33,693 nucleotides of DNA from an uncultured Chitinophagales bacterium (GCA_938023075.1 CALHDG010000124.1:1-33693); one strand, 5' to 3'. Numbered from the stretch's first letter, positions 17,196 through 25,484 are shown. Notes: a model not told the origin generated them from the sequence alone. Numbers and translations: made by a program.

Positions 17196-18842
17196 ATGAT
17201 CATAAAACTTAAAAGTAAAATTTATTTAAGTGATTGGCTCATGTTTAAACCTTATGAAAAACAAGCACCAACGGATATGTATTACCTTAAACTAGGTAAC
17301 AGGGTAAAAAATGCGCTTGAAAAAAGTATGCTACACTCAATTCTTAGCACCTATTTACCCAATGAAAACATAAATGAAGAATTGAATAGGTTGGCTTGCT
17401 TCCTCACTTCTTATTTTGAAGATTTAATATCAGAAACTAACCTTTGGTGTGCCTTTTTCACCAAGCATCAGCAAATGTATAGTAAGCCGCTACCTTTTTA
17501 TGATACCACAGATTATTACGAAGGGGAAATTAACCAACAAGATGTCAATTTTTTAATTTGGTATTTTGTTAATTGTGTGCAAGATGAAAATTACATTGAA
17601 CCGGTTCAACCTTTTTTGAAAGATGCTGCCGAAAAAGTAATGGTTGAATTGGAGGCAGCGTGGGAAACGGCACCTGAAAATGAAAACCTACAAGCCTACT
17701 ACCGAATTGATGAATTCGAAAAAGACTATTATAAAGTGAAACAGTTTACCGAAACTATTTTATTTTATTCTTATTTGTTTTTCCCTGATACTGGATTAAA
17801 AGCTATAGATAGACAGCAATCAATACAAGATGATAAGAGGTCAGCAGAAAACCAGGAAATGTTTTTATATGACGACTTAACGAGCTATGTACATGCTGCA
17901 AAAACCCAATTGCTGAGCATGTCAGGTCAAGAGTGGGCTGCTGCTATTTTAGGAGAACAGCACCAATTAAGTGAAGCCTTGCTTAAAATGTCGAAAAGAT
18001 TAACCGGTTTATTTTTATATAAAGGTCAAGATGAAGAATACGTACATATCGAACACATTGCATCTAGCAAAAAATTTGCCGTAACTATACAATCTATTCA
18101 AGGTGCTCATCTGTTGAAAGAAATTGATACTATTGTATGTATGGGTATCATAAAATGGAAGAAACAGTGGTGGTTTTCAGGTGCCATGTTTCAGCAGCCC
18201 TATAGTGCAGCTATCGTTTCAGAACAAAAAAAATCTCAACAAAGTATAAAAGCGGTTAATTTTTTAGATGAATATAAAAGAGCTGAAGAAGCAACTCAAA
18301 AATATTTAAAATACTTTTTGCAGTTTAACAAAGGCAGCCAAATTGCCTTTATGCCCACCAACAAAATAGATGAGTTTGTTGTTGATTTTTACCAATTTTA
18401 CAATAACACGATAAGATTTGCCTCTAAGGAAAATGAAGAAAAATATGAAAAAATGGAAAAACAGGGAGCTATTAATAACTTTGCAGGTCATCAGTATTTT
18501 TCCAATTTAGGAGAAGATTCGCCAGAAAGTGGCTTAGTGTTTTTTAATCCAAAATCCGGTTTAGAAATGGCGCTTGGAATAAATAGTGCATTTCCAATGC
18601 CCAACAATCCTTTTTATAATGTAGAAGAAAGTGAAGAGTGCATTTTTAGCTTGTTGGAGGGCAAAGAATTTTCGAAAGAATTAGTGATGTATTGCATGGA
18701 GCATTGTAAAGATGATCTATACTTTTTCAACTACGATGCAAATGGTGAACGCTATTTAAAAGATCTCGATTTTTTGTTGCGCTTTTGGAAAGCAGAAGCT
18801 TATCATTCTAAACCTACTATAACTTTAATTGAAAGAGATTAA
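17196..18842 (+). CDS. Hypothetical protein, possibly DUF3843-like
   Basis: The 548-aa soluble protein has no signal peptide or membrane helix. The N-terminus (IYLSDWLMFKPYEKQAPTDM followed by YYLKLGNRVKNAL) resembles what I remember of DUF3843, an uncharacterised Bacteroidota family, but I cannot confirm this. The middle is helical and rich in acidic and aromatic residues (EGEINQQDVNFLIWYFVNCV). No catalytic motif stands out. The C-terminal third includes NPKSGLEMALGINSAFPMPN and EHCKDDLYFFNYDANGERYL. It is a single gene bracketed by the dead and live glyoxalase ends. Codon use looks like its neighbours. Function is unknown. Confidence 0.7.
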   Translation: MIIKLKSKIYLSDWLMFKPYEKQAPTDMYYLKLGNRVKNALEKSMLHSILSTYLPNENINEELNRLACFLTSYFEDLISETNLWCAFFTKHQQMYSKPLPFYDTTDYYEGEINQQDVNFLIWYFVNCVQDENYIEPVQPFLKDAAEKVMVELEAAWETAPENENLQAYYRIDEFEKDYYKVKQFTETILFYSYLFFPDTGLKAIDRQQSIQDDKRSAENQEMFLYDDLTSYVHAAKTQLLSMSGQEWAAAILGEQHQLSEALLKMSKRLTGLFLYKGQDEEYVHIEHIASSKKFAVTIQSIQGAHLLKEIDTIVCMGIIKWKKQWWFSGAMFQQPYSAAIVSEQKKSQQSIKAVNFLDEYKRAEEATQKYLKYFLQFNKGSQIAFMPTNKIDEFVVDFYQFYNNTIRFASKENEEKYEKMEKQGAINNFAGHQYFSNLGEDSPESGLVFFNPKSGLEMALGINSAFPMPNNPFYNVEESEECIFSLLEGKEFSKELVMYCMEHCKDDLYFFNYDANGERYLKDLDFLLRFWKAEAYHSKPTITLIERD

Positions 18843-18892
18843 TCTAACAATATTAAGTAAATTAATTGCGCAGTATCAAATAAGAAGATGTA

Positions 18893-19282
18893 CTATTCCT
18901 GATGCTTAATTTTCCATGGCGGATTTAATCGATTTTCGCCGGCCTCATACAAAATCAATTTGTTGCCATCAGGGTCATACAACCATGCTTCGCGCCAAAG
19001 CCATGGTTTGTCGTTGGGCAATTCGTCAAATTGAATTCCTTTTTTTTCTAACTCTTCAACATAAGTATCTAAATGATCGCATTCAAAATAAACCCAAACA
19101 CCATTACTGCCTTTCGGTAACTGATCAGTTTGATGAATGGAAAATGTAGCATCTCCGGTAACACAGGTAAACCGTGCATAATGTGGCATTGATTGTACAA
19201 TCATGGTTAAACCTAATTTTTCATAAAATGGAATAGACTTAGTTAAATCTAATGATGGTATAGTAATGTGATTTAATTTCAT
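18893..19282 (-). CDS. Glyoxalase/bleomycin-resistance (VOC) family protein
   Basis: The 129-aa protein has the paired beta-alpha-beta-beta-beta units of the VOC fold. The start is KLNHITIPSLDLTKSIPFYE, with His4 as the first metal ligand. A second strand contains VWVYFECDHLDTYVEEL. The end is WREAWLYDPDGNKLILYEAG, with Glu as the last ligand. The superfamily covers isomerases, dioxygenases and antibiotic-binding proteins, so the reaction cannot be assigned. It starts with ATG at 19282 and diverges from the LptG-like gene. A dead copy of its 3' end lies at 16941-17028. Confidence 0.87.
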   Translation of the reverse strand: MKLNHITIPSLDLTKSIPFYEKLGLTMIVQSMPHYARFTCVTGDATFSIHQTDQLPKGSNGVWVYFECDHLDTYVEELEKKGIQFDELPNDKPWLWREAWLYDPDGNKLILYEAGENRLNPPWKIKHQE

Positions 19283-19384
19283 TTAATTTGTCTTTTTTGA
19301 AGTTGTATTTTCTATTAGGTACGAAAATCTATTCCTAAAGATACTACTTTTCAATTTTTAAAAAACACCCCTTAAACAATATTA

Positions 19385-19416
19385 AGTGAAACATACAAAG
19401 TGTTTCACTAAATTTG
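19385..19416 (+). promoter_or_regulatory. -7 box with overlapping inverted repeat upstream of lptG-like gene
   Basis: TAAATTTG (19409-19416) fits the TAnnTTTG -7 box and lies 6 bp before the ATG at 19423, which implies a very short or absent leader. A perfect inverted repeat AGTGAAAC (19385-19392) / GTTTCACT (19402-19409) ends on the first base of the box and is placed like a repressor site. Confidence 0.5.
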
Positions 19417-19422
19417 CGCTCC

Positions 19423-20499
19423 ATGTTTAAAAAACTCGATTGGTACATTATAAAAAAGTTTTTGGGCACCTTCTTTTTTACGCTGATACTATTTATGGCA
19501 GTATCAGTAGTAATTGATATCTCCGAAAATGTAGACGATTTTGTAGAAAAAGAAGTGCCTCTTAATAAAGTGATTTCTGGTTACTACCTTAATTTTGTAC
19601 CGCAAATTAGCTTTATGCTGTTTCCGATCTTTATTTTTATTGCAGTTATCTTTTTTACCTCGCGTTTAGCAAACCGCTCCGAAATTGTGGCTGCCTATGG
19701 TACGGGAGTAAGCTTTTATCGCATTTTATTTGTTCCTTATATGTTGTGTGCCTTTTTGCTAACCGGCATTCAATTATATGCCAATCATTATTGGGTGCCA
19801 CAAGCGAGTGAGCGTTTATTAAATTTCGAAAATACCTACATTAGCAAAAGTAATTATCACCGAAGTAGAAATATACATTATCAAGTGAGTAAAAACGAAT
19901 ATGCTTATCTCGAAAATTATAGTGTTAAAGACAGTACCGGTTATAAATTTGCTTTAGAAAAAATGCGCGATAAAAAATTGGTGTACAAAATACGAGCAGA
20001 TAAAATTAAATGGAAAACCGACCATTGGGAAATTGTAAACTATTACAAACGATACATTAATGGTTTAGATGAAAAAATTGAACAAGGCGAAAAAATGGAT
20101 ACTACCCTCGCCTTGTTGCCTGAAGATTTTGGCAAAACCGAACAAAACAAAGACATGATGATTACCCCAGACCTAAAACAATACATTGCCAAAGAACGAA
20201 GTAGAGGCGTGTCGGGTTTATCGCTTTTTGAAGTAGAAGTACACCGCCGTAGCGCGGTCCCGGTGGCAACCATTCTGTTAACCATTATGGGCTATGCTAT
20301 TGCCTCACGGAAAATGCGAGGTGGTATGGGCTTGCATCTCGCTTTTGGGGCGGGTTTAAGTTCAGCTTTTGTGATGTTGCAACAATTTTCGCAAACCTTT
20401 TCTACAAAAGGTGGCTTAGATCCCGCTATCGGCTCGTGGATGCCTAATATTATTTTTACTATTATCTGTATATATCTTTTAAAAGTTGCGCAAAAGTAA
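19423..20499 (+). CDS. LptF/LptG (YjgP/YjgQ) family permease
   Basis: The 358-aa protein has the YjgP/YjgQ layout: an N-terminal helix pair beginning KKLDWYIIKKFLGTFFFTLI, the motif FFTSRLANRSEIVAAYGTGV, a soluble periplasmic beta-rich central part (residues about 140-260), and C-terminal helices (VPVATILLTIMGYAIASRKM). LptF and LptG form the inner-membrane part of the ABC exporter that pulls lipopolysaccharide out of the membrane. ATG 19423 is chosen because the in-frame TTG at 19414 lies in the promoter box. It overlaps the next gene by 14 bp. I cannot separate LptF from LptG by eye. Confidence 0.88.
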   Translation: MFKKLDWYIIKKFLGTFFFTLILFMAVSVVIDISENVDDFVEKEVPLNKVISGYYLNFVPQISFMLFPIFIFIAVIFFTSRLANRSEIVAAYGTGVSFYRILFVPYMLCAFLLTGIQLYANHYWVPQASERLLNFENTYISKSNYHRSRNIHYQVSKNEYAYLENYSVKDSTGYKFALEKMRDKKLVYKIRADKIKWKTDHWEIVNYYKRYINGLDEKIEQGEKMDTTLALLPEDFGKTEQNKDMMITPDLKQYIAKERSRGVSGLSLFEVEVHRRSAVPVATILLTIMGYAIASRKMRGGMGLHLAFGAGLSSAFVMLQQFSQTFSTKGGLDPAIGSWMPNIIFTIICIYLLKVAQK

Positions 20500-21394
20500 T
20501 TTCAGCGATCAAATACATTTACATTTTATTGTATTGATATTTGGTTTTACCGGTATTTTAGGAAAACTCATTTCGGTTGATGCCTTGCATTTAACCACCA
20601 TTCGCATGTTTTTAGCTTCATTGGGTTTGTATGGCTATTACCGCTATAGTCTTTCCCGCCGTAGGAAGTCAAACAAAAACAAATCAGCAAGCATTAAAGG
20701 TAAAACATTTATTAAGGTTTGTGGAGTAGGCATACTCATGGCAGTTCATTGGTTTACCTTTTATCATGCCATTAAAATTTCTAATGTATCGGTTGCCTTG
20801 GCATGTTTTTCGGCAACTACTTTATTTACCAGTTTAATAGAACCCTTAGTAGAAAAAAGAAAAATTTATTGGATTGAAGTGGTGCTGGGTTTGGTCATCA
20901 TTGTTGGACTGTCTATTATTTTTCAATTCGAGTTTCGTTATTATCAAGGTATTTTGGTGGGTGTTTTTTCTGCATTTGTTATCAGCATTGCCACCGTAAT
21001 TAACCGGCAATTGGTGCAACAATACGATCATACTTATATGAGCATTGTTGAGTTAGCCATAGGTGCTGTTTTTTTGCTGCTTATCTTTTTGTTGCAAGGC
21101 GGTACTTTGCCGGGCTTAGTCAACGTTGCCGCTATCGATTGGTTTTGGTTAATCATCCTCAGTTTAGTTTGTACCTCTTATGCCTTTACCGCTGTTATGG
21201 AATTAATGAAACGCATCAGTGCCTATAAAGTAAACTTGGCAATTAGTCTCGAGCCGGTGTATGGCATCATTCTCGCCTTACTTATTTTTGGCGAATCCGA
21301 ACAAATGAGCCCTATGTTTTATGTAGGGGCAGTGCTGGTTTTTCTGGCAGTGTTTAGTTACCCATTTTTAATGGCAAGGTTTGGTAATAACTAA
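20486..21394 (+). CDS. EamA/DMT-family transporter
   Basis: The 302-aa protein has about ten hydrophobic segments arranged as two EamA repeats. One contains LISVDALHLTTIRMFLASLG and AVHWFTFYHAIKISNVSVAL. The other contains VCTSYAFTAVMELMKRISAY and INLAISLEPVYG-like sequence (VNLAISLEPVYGIILALLIF). The last motif is the typical EP-containing helix of drug/metabolite transporters. The TTG start at 20486 lies inside the end of the permease gene (14-bp overlap). No ATG exists before the first helix, so this start is preferred. Substrate is unknown. The gene is probably co-translated with the LptG-like gene. Confidence 0.87.
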   Translation: MRKSNFSDQIHLHFIVLIFGFTGILGKLISVDALHLTTIRMFLASLGLYGYYRYSLSRRRKSNKNKSASIKGKTFIKVCGVGILMAVHWFTFYHAIKISNVSVALACFSATTLFTSLIEPLVEKRKIYWIEVVLGLVIIVGLSIIFQFEFRYYQGILVGVFSAFVISIATVINRQLVQQYDHTYMSIVELAIGAVFLLLIFLLQGGTLPGLVNVAAIDWFWLIILSLVCTSYAFTAVMELMKRISAYKVNLAISLEPVYGIILALLIFGESEQMSPMFYVGAVLVFLAVFSYPFLMARFGNN

Positions 21395-21425
21395 AAACAA
21401 GCTGTTCAAAACACCATTATTTATT

Positions 21426-21617
21426 AGAAGCGAAACTGCCAGACTATATAATAACACCCGTCCCGCTTTCCGCTCAAATGCCATTTGCCTTCGCTGCAAA
21501 AGCCCTTCAAAATGGCATAACCGCTGCAATCGGGGCTAGTTTGCAAACTTCGGTGCTTCGTAGAAAAATAAAAAACGAAGGCACTCGAAAACAGAAAAGT
21601 ATTAACCACCTCGATAA
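21426..21617 (-). repeat. Structured dispersed repeat, copy 3
   Basis: On the minus strand the core CTAGCCCCGATTGCAGCGGT is followed by the variable stem ATGCCATTT (21510-21518 complement) paired with AAATGGCAT (21478-21486 complement). GAGCGGAAAGCGGGA and a GTTTCGCTTC tail follow. The left flank (GTGGTTAATACTTTTCTG, GAGTGCCT, TACGAAGCACCGAAG) is shared with copy 2 over about 70 bp. Confidence 0.82.
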
Positions 21618-21674
21618 ATCTGAATTAAGATTAAGTGTTCTGATTTTATAAATTATAAAAGGCTTGATTGTAGG

Positions 21675-21808
21675 AGTGCCCTTAGAAGCCTAGCCCCGAT
21701 TGCAACGGTTATGTTGCCTGAAGCGTTGGCATTTGTCGTCAAGCCGCAACATTTGAGTGGAAAGCGGGGAGCTCGTTTTTAAAATGCTTTGCTGTTTCGC
21801 TTCTAAAA
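21675..21808 (+). repeat. Structured dispersed repeat, copy 4
   Basis: The core is CTAGCCCCGATTGCAACGGT from 21690. The variable stem ATGTTGC (21711-21717) pairs with GCAACAT (21746-21752). The 3' core is GAGTGGAAAGCGGGG. The outer pair TTAGAAGC (21682-21689) / GCTTCTAA (21799-21806) is perfect. Together with copy 3, in opposite orientation, it fills most of the 431-bp gap between eamA and the next gene. Confidence 0.82.
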
Positions 21809-21825
21809 AAAATGGAACACTACAA

Positions 21826-23256
21826 TTAGAGATCATCTGATGGATCTAAACTTATCTCCTCATCCCCATCTTCGTACAAGGTGTAGTTGATGATGAATTG
21901 CAACATCTCGTCGGTGGTGCGCATGCTGCCGTTGCGCTCGCTAACGGTTTGTGGCGGGCTAAATGGGTTGAGTGGATTGTGGATGGTGTTGTCGTAAAGG
22001 GCTTCTACTTTGATGGTGTAACCGGCAGGTATTTTCAACATTTTTTGAAAGGTGTAAAAGTATTGCCAACGAAAATCCCACTGAGGTAAATAGACTAATG
22101 GAATCGTGTCGCGCTGTGGAGCAAAAGCATAGGCTTTAAAACTTTTACCCAACAAATGCATATGCGGGTTGATAGTTAACAACGAAATATTTTGATTAAC
22201 AACAAACTGTGTAGTGAATGTCATGACGGTATCGGGCGGAATAACCAAAGGCGGCACAATAGGGGAAACGCCATGGGTGCCCAATTGGGTTTCTTGTACT
22301 TTTCTACGAGGGGCTTCGGTAGCAAAAAATATATTAAAGTGTGATTGATCGGTGGCATCGATGGGGCTGGGACCATAATGCAAATCGTGAATTAAAATAG
22401 CCCCTTTTTTGGTCATACGAAAAGTGCCGATGCCTTCAGGATAGATAGTGGCTACTACGCCCGGCAAATAATTGGCGACCAAAGGTTTTAAAACCGGGTA
22501 GCTTCCATCATCGTTTAAAAGGTCTAATATTTTGAAAGCCGTTTTATCATCGGTTTGCTCAATGTCTACAATCCGTTCGCCTCCGTAAATGCTTTGTTTG
22601 GCGCCTTCGGCATATTTAATGATATGTCCGTTTACGTGGTGCACCAATTTTTTATTATCGGGTACAAATTCGATGGCTTTGATAAAGGTATCTTGTGCTA
22701 ATTGAAAGGGTAATTTGGCAATTAGAAAGTTATCGCGGTTGTTGCCTTTTATTTGGAACGCCTTTTCCATTTTTACCACTTTGTCGGGTTTGCCGATTAA
22801 TGAACCTTTGGGATATTGAGGTGGAGATGGCATTAAGTTGGGGTTACCTTGTTGGTTGCCTTGTTTTACCCAAGTGTTGATTAACTCAATTTCGGTATCG
22901 GTTAGTATTTTTTCGCCAACAAAATGCCGGTACGTTGGGTCGGCGGGCCAAGGGGGCATATAGCCCGAGCGGGTTACCGAACGTATCATTTTGGCTCTTT
23001 TACGTATATCTTTATAGGTAATTAAATTAAATGGACCAGCACTTTCGGGGCGATGGCAAGGCATACAATGATGGTGAATTAGCGGGGCGATGTGCTCCGT
23101 GAAAGTTACTTGTTTGGGTAGTTGATTGAGTGCTTGGTATGGAGTAATTGTTTTAGGTTGATCGTTTGATTTTGTATGTGTTGAATGGTTTTGACAAGCA
23201 AATAGTAAACACATCCACCCACCGAAAATTATTATTATTATTAGTGGTTGGAACAT
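21826..23256 (-). CDS. Cytochrome c / copper type II monooxygenase-like lipoprotein
   Basis: The frame opens at TTG 23355, but the first 33 codons cover a repeat region. ATG 23256 gives a lipoprotein signal (MFQPLIIIIIFGGWMCLLFAC) and 476 aa. Residues about 60-140 hold a heme c site (HHHCMPCHRPESAGPF) with a likely Met ligand in SGYMPPWPADP. The rest resembles the two-copper fold of peptidylglycine and dopamine monooxygenases: HHVNGH, HDLHYGPS, NPHMHLLGK for the second copper, and VEALYDNTIHNPLNP then TTDEML with the Met ligand. In animals these domains hydroxylate substrates using ascorbate. In bacteria the substrate is not known to me. The heme domain may supply electrons. A redoxin lipoprotein is directly upstream on the same strand. 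Confidence 0.82.
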   Translation of the reverse strand: MFQPLIIIIIFGGWMCLLFACQNHSTHTKSNDQPKTITPYQALNQLPKQVTFTEHIAPLIHHHCMPCHRPESAGPFNLITYKDIRKRAKMIRSVTRSGYMPPWPADPTYRHFVGEKILTDTEIELINTWVKQGNQQGNPNLMPSPPQYPKGSLIGKPDKVVKMEKAFQIKGNNRDNFLIAKLPFQLAQDTFIKAIEFVPDNKKLVHHVNGHIIKYAEGAKQSIYGGERIVDIEQTDDKTAFKILDLLNDDGSYPVLKPLVANYLPGVVATIYPEGIGTFRMTKKGAILIHDLHYGPSPIDATDQSHFNIFFATEAPRRKVQETQLGTHGVSPIVPPLVIPPDTVMTFTTQFVVNQNISLLTINPHMHLLGKSFKAYAFAPQRDTIPLVYLPQWDFRWQYFYTFQKMLKIPAGYTIKVEALYDNTIHNPLNPFSPPQTVSERNGSMRTTDEMLQFIINYTLYEDGDEEISLDPSDDL

Positions 23257-23314
23257 TATTTTTTTAGTATGTCCGATTTTGTATTTCAAATTTTGTTCAA
23301 TTTCTTGCTTTAGC

Positions 23315-23347
23315 AAAGATGACACCTTTTTTAAAGATGTCACCTTT
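23315..23347. repeat. Two tandem near-palindromes between redoxin and monooxygenase genes
   Basis: AAAGATGACACCTTT (23315-23329) and AAAGATGTCACCTTT (23333-23347) repeat at 18-bp spacing. Each is almost its own reverse complement. They fill the 99-bp gap between the two lipoprotein genes if ATG 23256 is the start. Confidence 0.7.
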
Positions 23348-23355
23348 GCACCCAA

Positions 23356-23946
23356 TTATTCAATAAGGCAACCAATGGCTTCTGTTTTTGATATGCTTAA
23401 GGGCGTGTTGTTTACGATTGATTGGAAGGCTTCTTCCAAATAAAATTTGGTGATTACTCTTCTTTTAATGCCTAAGGCTTGTATCCAATTATCAATTTTG
23501 CCTTCGTATATGGTTTCGCTTTTTGCATTCACTACAAATACTTCTGGGGTAACTTTCGCATTAAAAAAATTACAAAAGGCGTATTGGGTATCTAACAATA
23601 CTTGTATGTTTAATTGATAGGTTGTTAAAAAAGAATCGATCTGTTCAACTGAATAATAGTTGCCGGGTACAATGCCGATTAGTTCTATTTTTTCGTTTTT
23701 GAATTGTTTTTGCAATGTGTTTATTGTGAGGCTATAGTTTTCGCAAAGGGGGCATTCTGGTGAAATGAAGATGAACGCTGTTGCCTTATTTTGTTGTAGA
23801 TTTTCCCAATTAAAGGTTTCACCTTTTAAGTTGCTTACTTGTATGCTGATGGGGTTGGTAACGTTTAGGTAAGGGTAAATGGGGTTTTGGTTGGATGTTT
23901 GGCATCCTGCAATAATTAAAATAGTACCGAGTAAAAAGCGTAGCAA
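23356..23946 (-). CDS. Redoxin/thioredoxin-fold lipoprotein
   Basis: The 196-aa protein has a lipoprotein signal (MLRFLLGTILIIAGC) from a TTG start. The thioredoxin fold has IFISPECPLCENYS with a CPLC redox pair and KVTPEVFVVNAKSETIYEG as the cis-Pro loop and last strands. The tail SKTEAIGCLIE contains a further Cys. It belongs to the AhpC/TSA-redoxin group. It lies 99 bp upstream of the cytochrome/copper monooxygenase-like gene on the same strand, and both are predicted lipoproteins. A role in the redox chemistry or assembly of that protein is likely by context. A peroxidase role is possible. Confidence 0.82.
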   Translation of the reverse strand: MLRFLLGTILIIAGCQTSNQNPIYPYLNVTNPISIQVSNLKGETFNWENLQQNKATAFIFISPECPLCENYSLTINTLQKQFKNEKIELIGIVPGNYYSVEQIDSFLTTYQLNIQVLLDTQYAFCNFFNAKVTPEVFVVNAKSETIYEGKIDNWIQALGIKRRVITKFYLEEAFQSIVNNTPLSISKTEAIGCLIE

Positions 23947-23991
23947 AATTGAAAAATTTGTATCACAAATGTAGCAAGTAATATGAAAAAA

Positions 23992-24453
23992 TTATCCCCT
24001 ATACTTCAACTGAAGCCCCATTAAAAAATTTCTTAATATTTGGTCTTTGCAAATGCGGTACTGGTTTTGTTTTGGATGCCTAAAAAAGGCACTCAATTCG
24101 TGCGGACTGATTGACAAATCAGCTTTTTTCAGGACTGCCAAAACATCTTCATTTTTAAAGTTTAAGGCAATTTTGAGTTTGCGTAATATAACATTGTTGT
24201 TGATGCTGGTTTCTATTGGAGGTGGTGTAGCCCCTTCTTTTTTGCCGCGTTTGTGAACAATTAAGCCATTCAAAAAAATTGCCAATTGTTTATCGGTCAT
24301 TTCTTCAAAATTGATTTGGTCATCTTTGCTTAACCATTTAATAACCTGATCTTTTGAAAATGGGCGATCTGTTAAACTAAAAATCTGAACTACTTCCGAA
24401 TCTTTCCAATTGAAAATATACCGTAATTTTTTAAGTATGTCGTTGTTTTGCAT
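23992..24453 (-). CDS. DUF1456 family protein (YehS-like)
   Basis: The 153-aa protein has two copies of the ~70-residue DUF1456 repeat. The first begins NNDILKKLRYIFNWKDSEVV and the second NNNVILRKLKIALNFKNEDV. Both end in a helix with NGLIVHKRG or MGLQLKYRG. The family is widespread, helical and uncharacterised. It lies 29 bp after the methyltransferase gene and 45 bp before the redoxin gene, so co-transcription is likely but not evidence of a shared function. Confidence 0.88.
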   Translation of the reverse strand: MQNNDILKKLRYIFNWKDSEVVQIFSLTDRPFSKDQVIKWLSKDDQINFEEMTDKQLAIFLNGLIVHKRGKKEGATPPPIETSINNNVILRKLKIALNFKNEDVLAVLKKADLSISPHELSAFFRHPKQNQYRICKDQILRNFLMGLQLKYRG

Positions 24454-24482
24454 ATTTATGATTTAAGAAATGAGAAAAAAAT

Positions 24483-25217
24483 TTAAAACTCCAGCAATTG
24501 GGTGAGCATTAATCCGGGTACTATTTGATTGTTGTAATCTTTATCATGATAGGGGTAACTCAATAAACTTTGACAAGTTAAAGAAAAGGGCGGAGCCTCT
24601 AAAAAGATACCAGAGGTTTGCTTGTTTTGTAAACGAATGTATCCGTTGGCTTGTTTATTACCATTTTTTATTTTTGGATGTAGCGGAATGTGTTCAGTAA
24701 TAATTACATATTTATAGGGCTTTAATTTTTGTAAGATATCTATTATTTGTTGGTTGCTTAAATGTTGCAATACCTGCCGGATAATACATAAATCAGCCTT
24801 AGGGTATTGCTGCGCTTCAACAGCATTCATATGTATAAATTGAATTTGTTTGGTAGCGAAGGTGTTGTTTAAATGGTTGACCACGTTTTTTACTATATCA
24901 GCACCGGTATAGTATATTTGCGGATAAGGGTTTAGTACTTTCGACATAATACTAAAATCGCCACAACCAATTTCAAAAATATGTTGTATGTTTTTTTGTT
25001 GGATAAACTCTTGCACTACTTCAATGTATTGAGTCACGTTATCCTCTACTGTGCCTTTGCCGGAGCAATATTTTCTACCATCAGCAGCTTCACCCCATAG
25101 TTTTTTTTCATAAATTTCAGTAAAAATAGTTTCGGTAGATTTACGTTTGTTGGCATAGGTTTGTAAAAAGCGCAAAAGCTGATTTGGTACAATTTTTTTT
25201 ATGGCTTGTTTAATCAC
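24483..25217 (-). CDS. Class I SAM-dependent methyltransferase
   Basis: The 244-aa protein starts with GTG at 25217. Motif I is HIFEIGCGDFSIMSKVL, the acidic residue ending strand 2 is in YYTGADIV, and motif post-II is ADLCIIRQVLQHLSNQQI. These mark a Rossmann-fold methyltransferase. KYVIITEHIP follows as the next strand. The N-terminal part (KKLWGEAADGRKYCSGKGTV) suggests a small-molecule or glycan methyltransferase family. The substrate is not identifiable. It is probably the first gene of the minus-strand run down to 21826. Confidence 0.8.
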   Translation of the reverse strand: MIKQAIKKIVPNQLLRFLQTYANKRKSTETIFTEIYEKKLWGEAADGRKYCSGKGTVEDNVTQYIEVVQEFIQQKNIQHIFEIGCGDFSIMSKVLNPYPQIYYTGADIVKNVVNHLNNTFATKQIQFIHMNAVEAQQYPKADLCIIRQVLQHLSNQQIIDILQKLKPYKYVIITEHIPLHPKIKNGNKQANGYIRLQNKQTSGIFLEAPPFSLTCQSLLSYPYHDKDYNNQIVPGLMLTQLLEF

Positions 25218-25484
25218 GATATGGCAAATTTACAATTCGTGCATCGATTATCAAGTGGAATGTGCAATTTTATTGGTTGGATGGCTTTTTAAATTTCCAA
25301 TTTCAGCTTATCTCTTCGTAAATTAAAAACACTCATTTTTTTAGTACCATTATCTTTGTCTTCCAATGGTTAGGTTTTCGACTGAAATTAATATTTAAGG
25401 AGGAGCTTTACTTTACGAGGAATCGAATTTTCTGGCAGGCATCTATACTTGCTTTAATTAACTACAAAATATTTTTTCTTATTT

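Noticed and set aside
23257-23355. Upstream extension of the copper monooxygenase-like protein from TTG 23355
   Set aside because: It would place 33 polar residues before a lipoprotein signal and translate two palindromic repeats. ATG 23256 is better.
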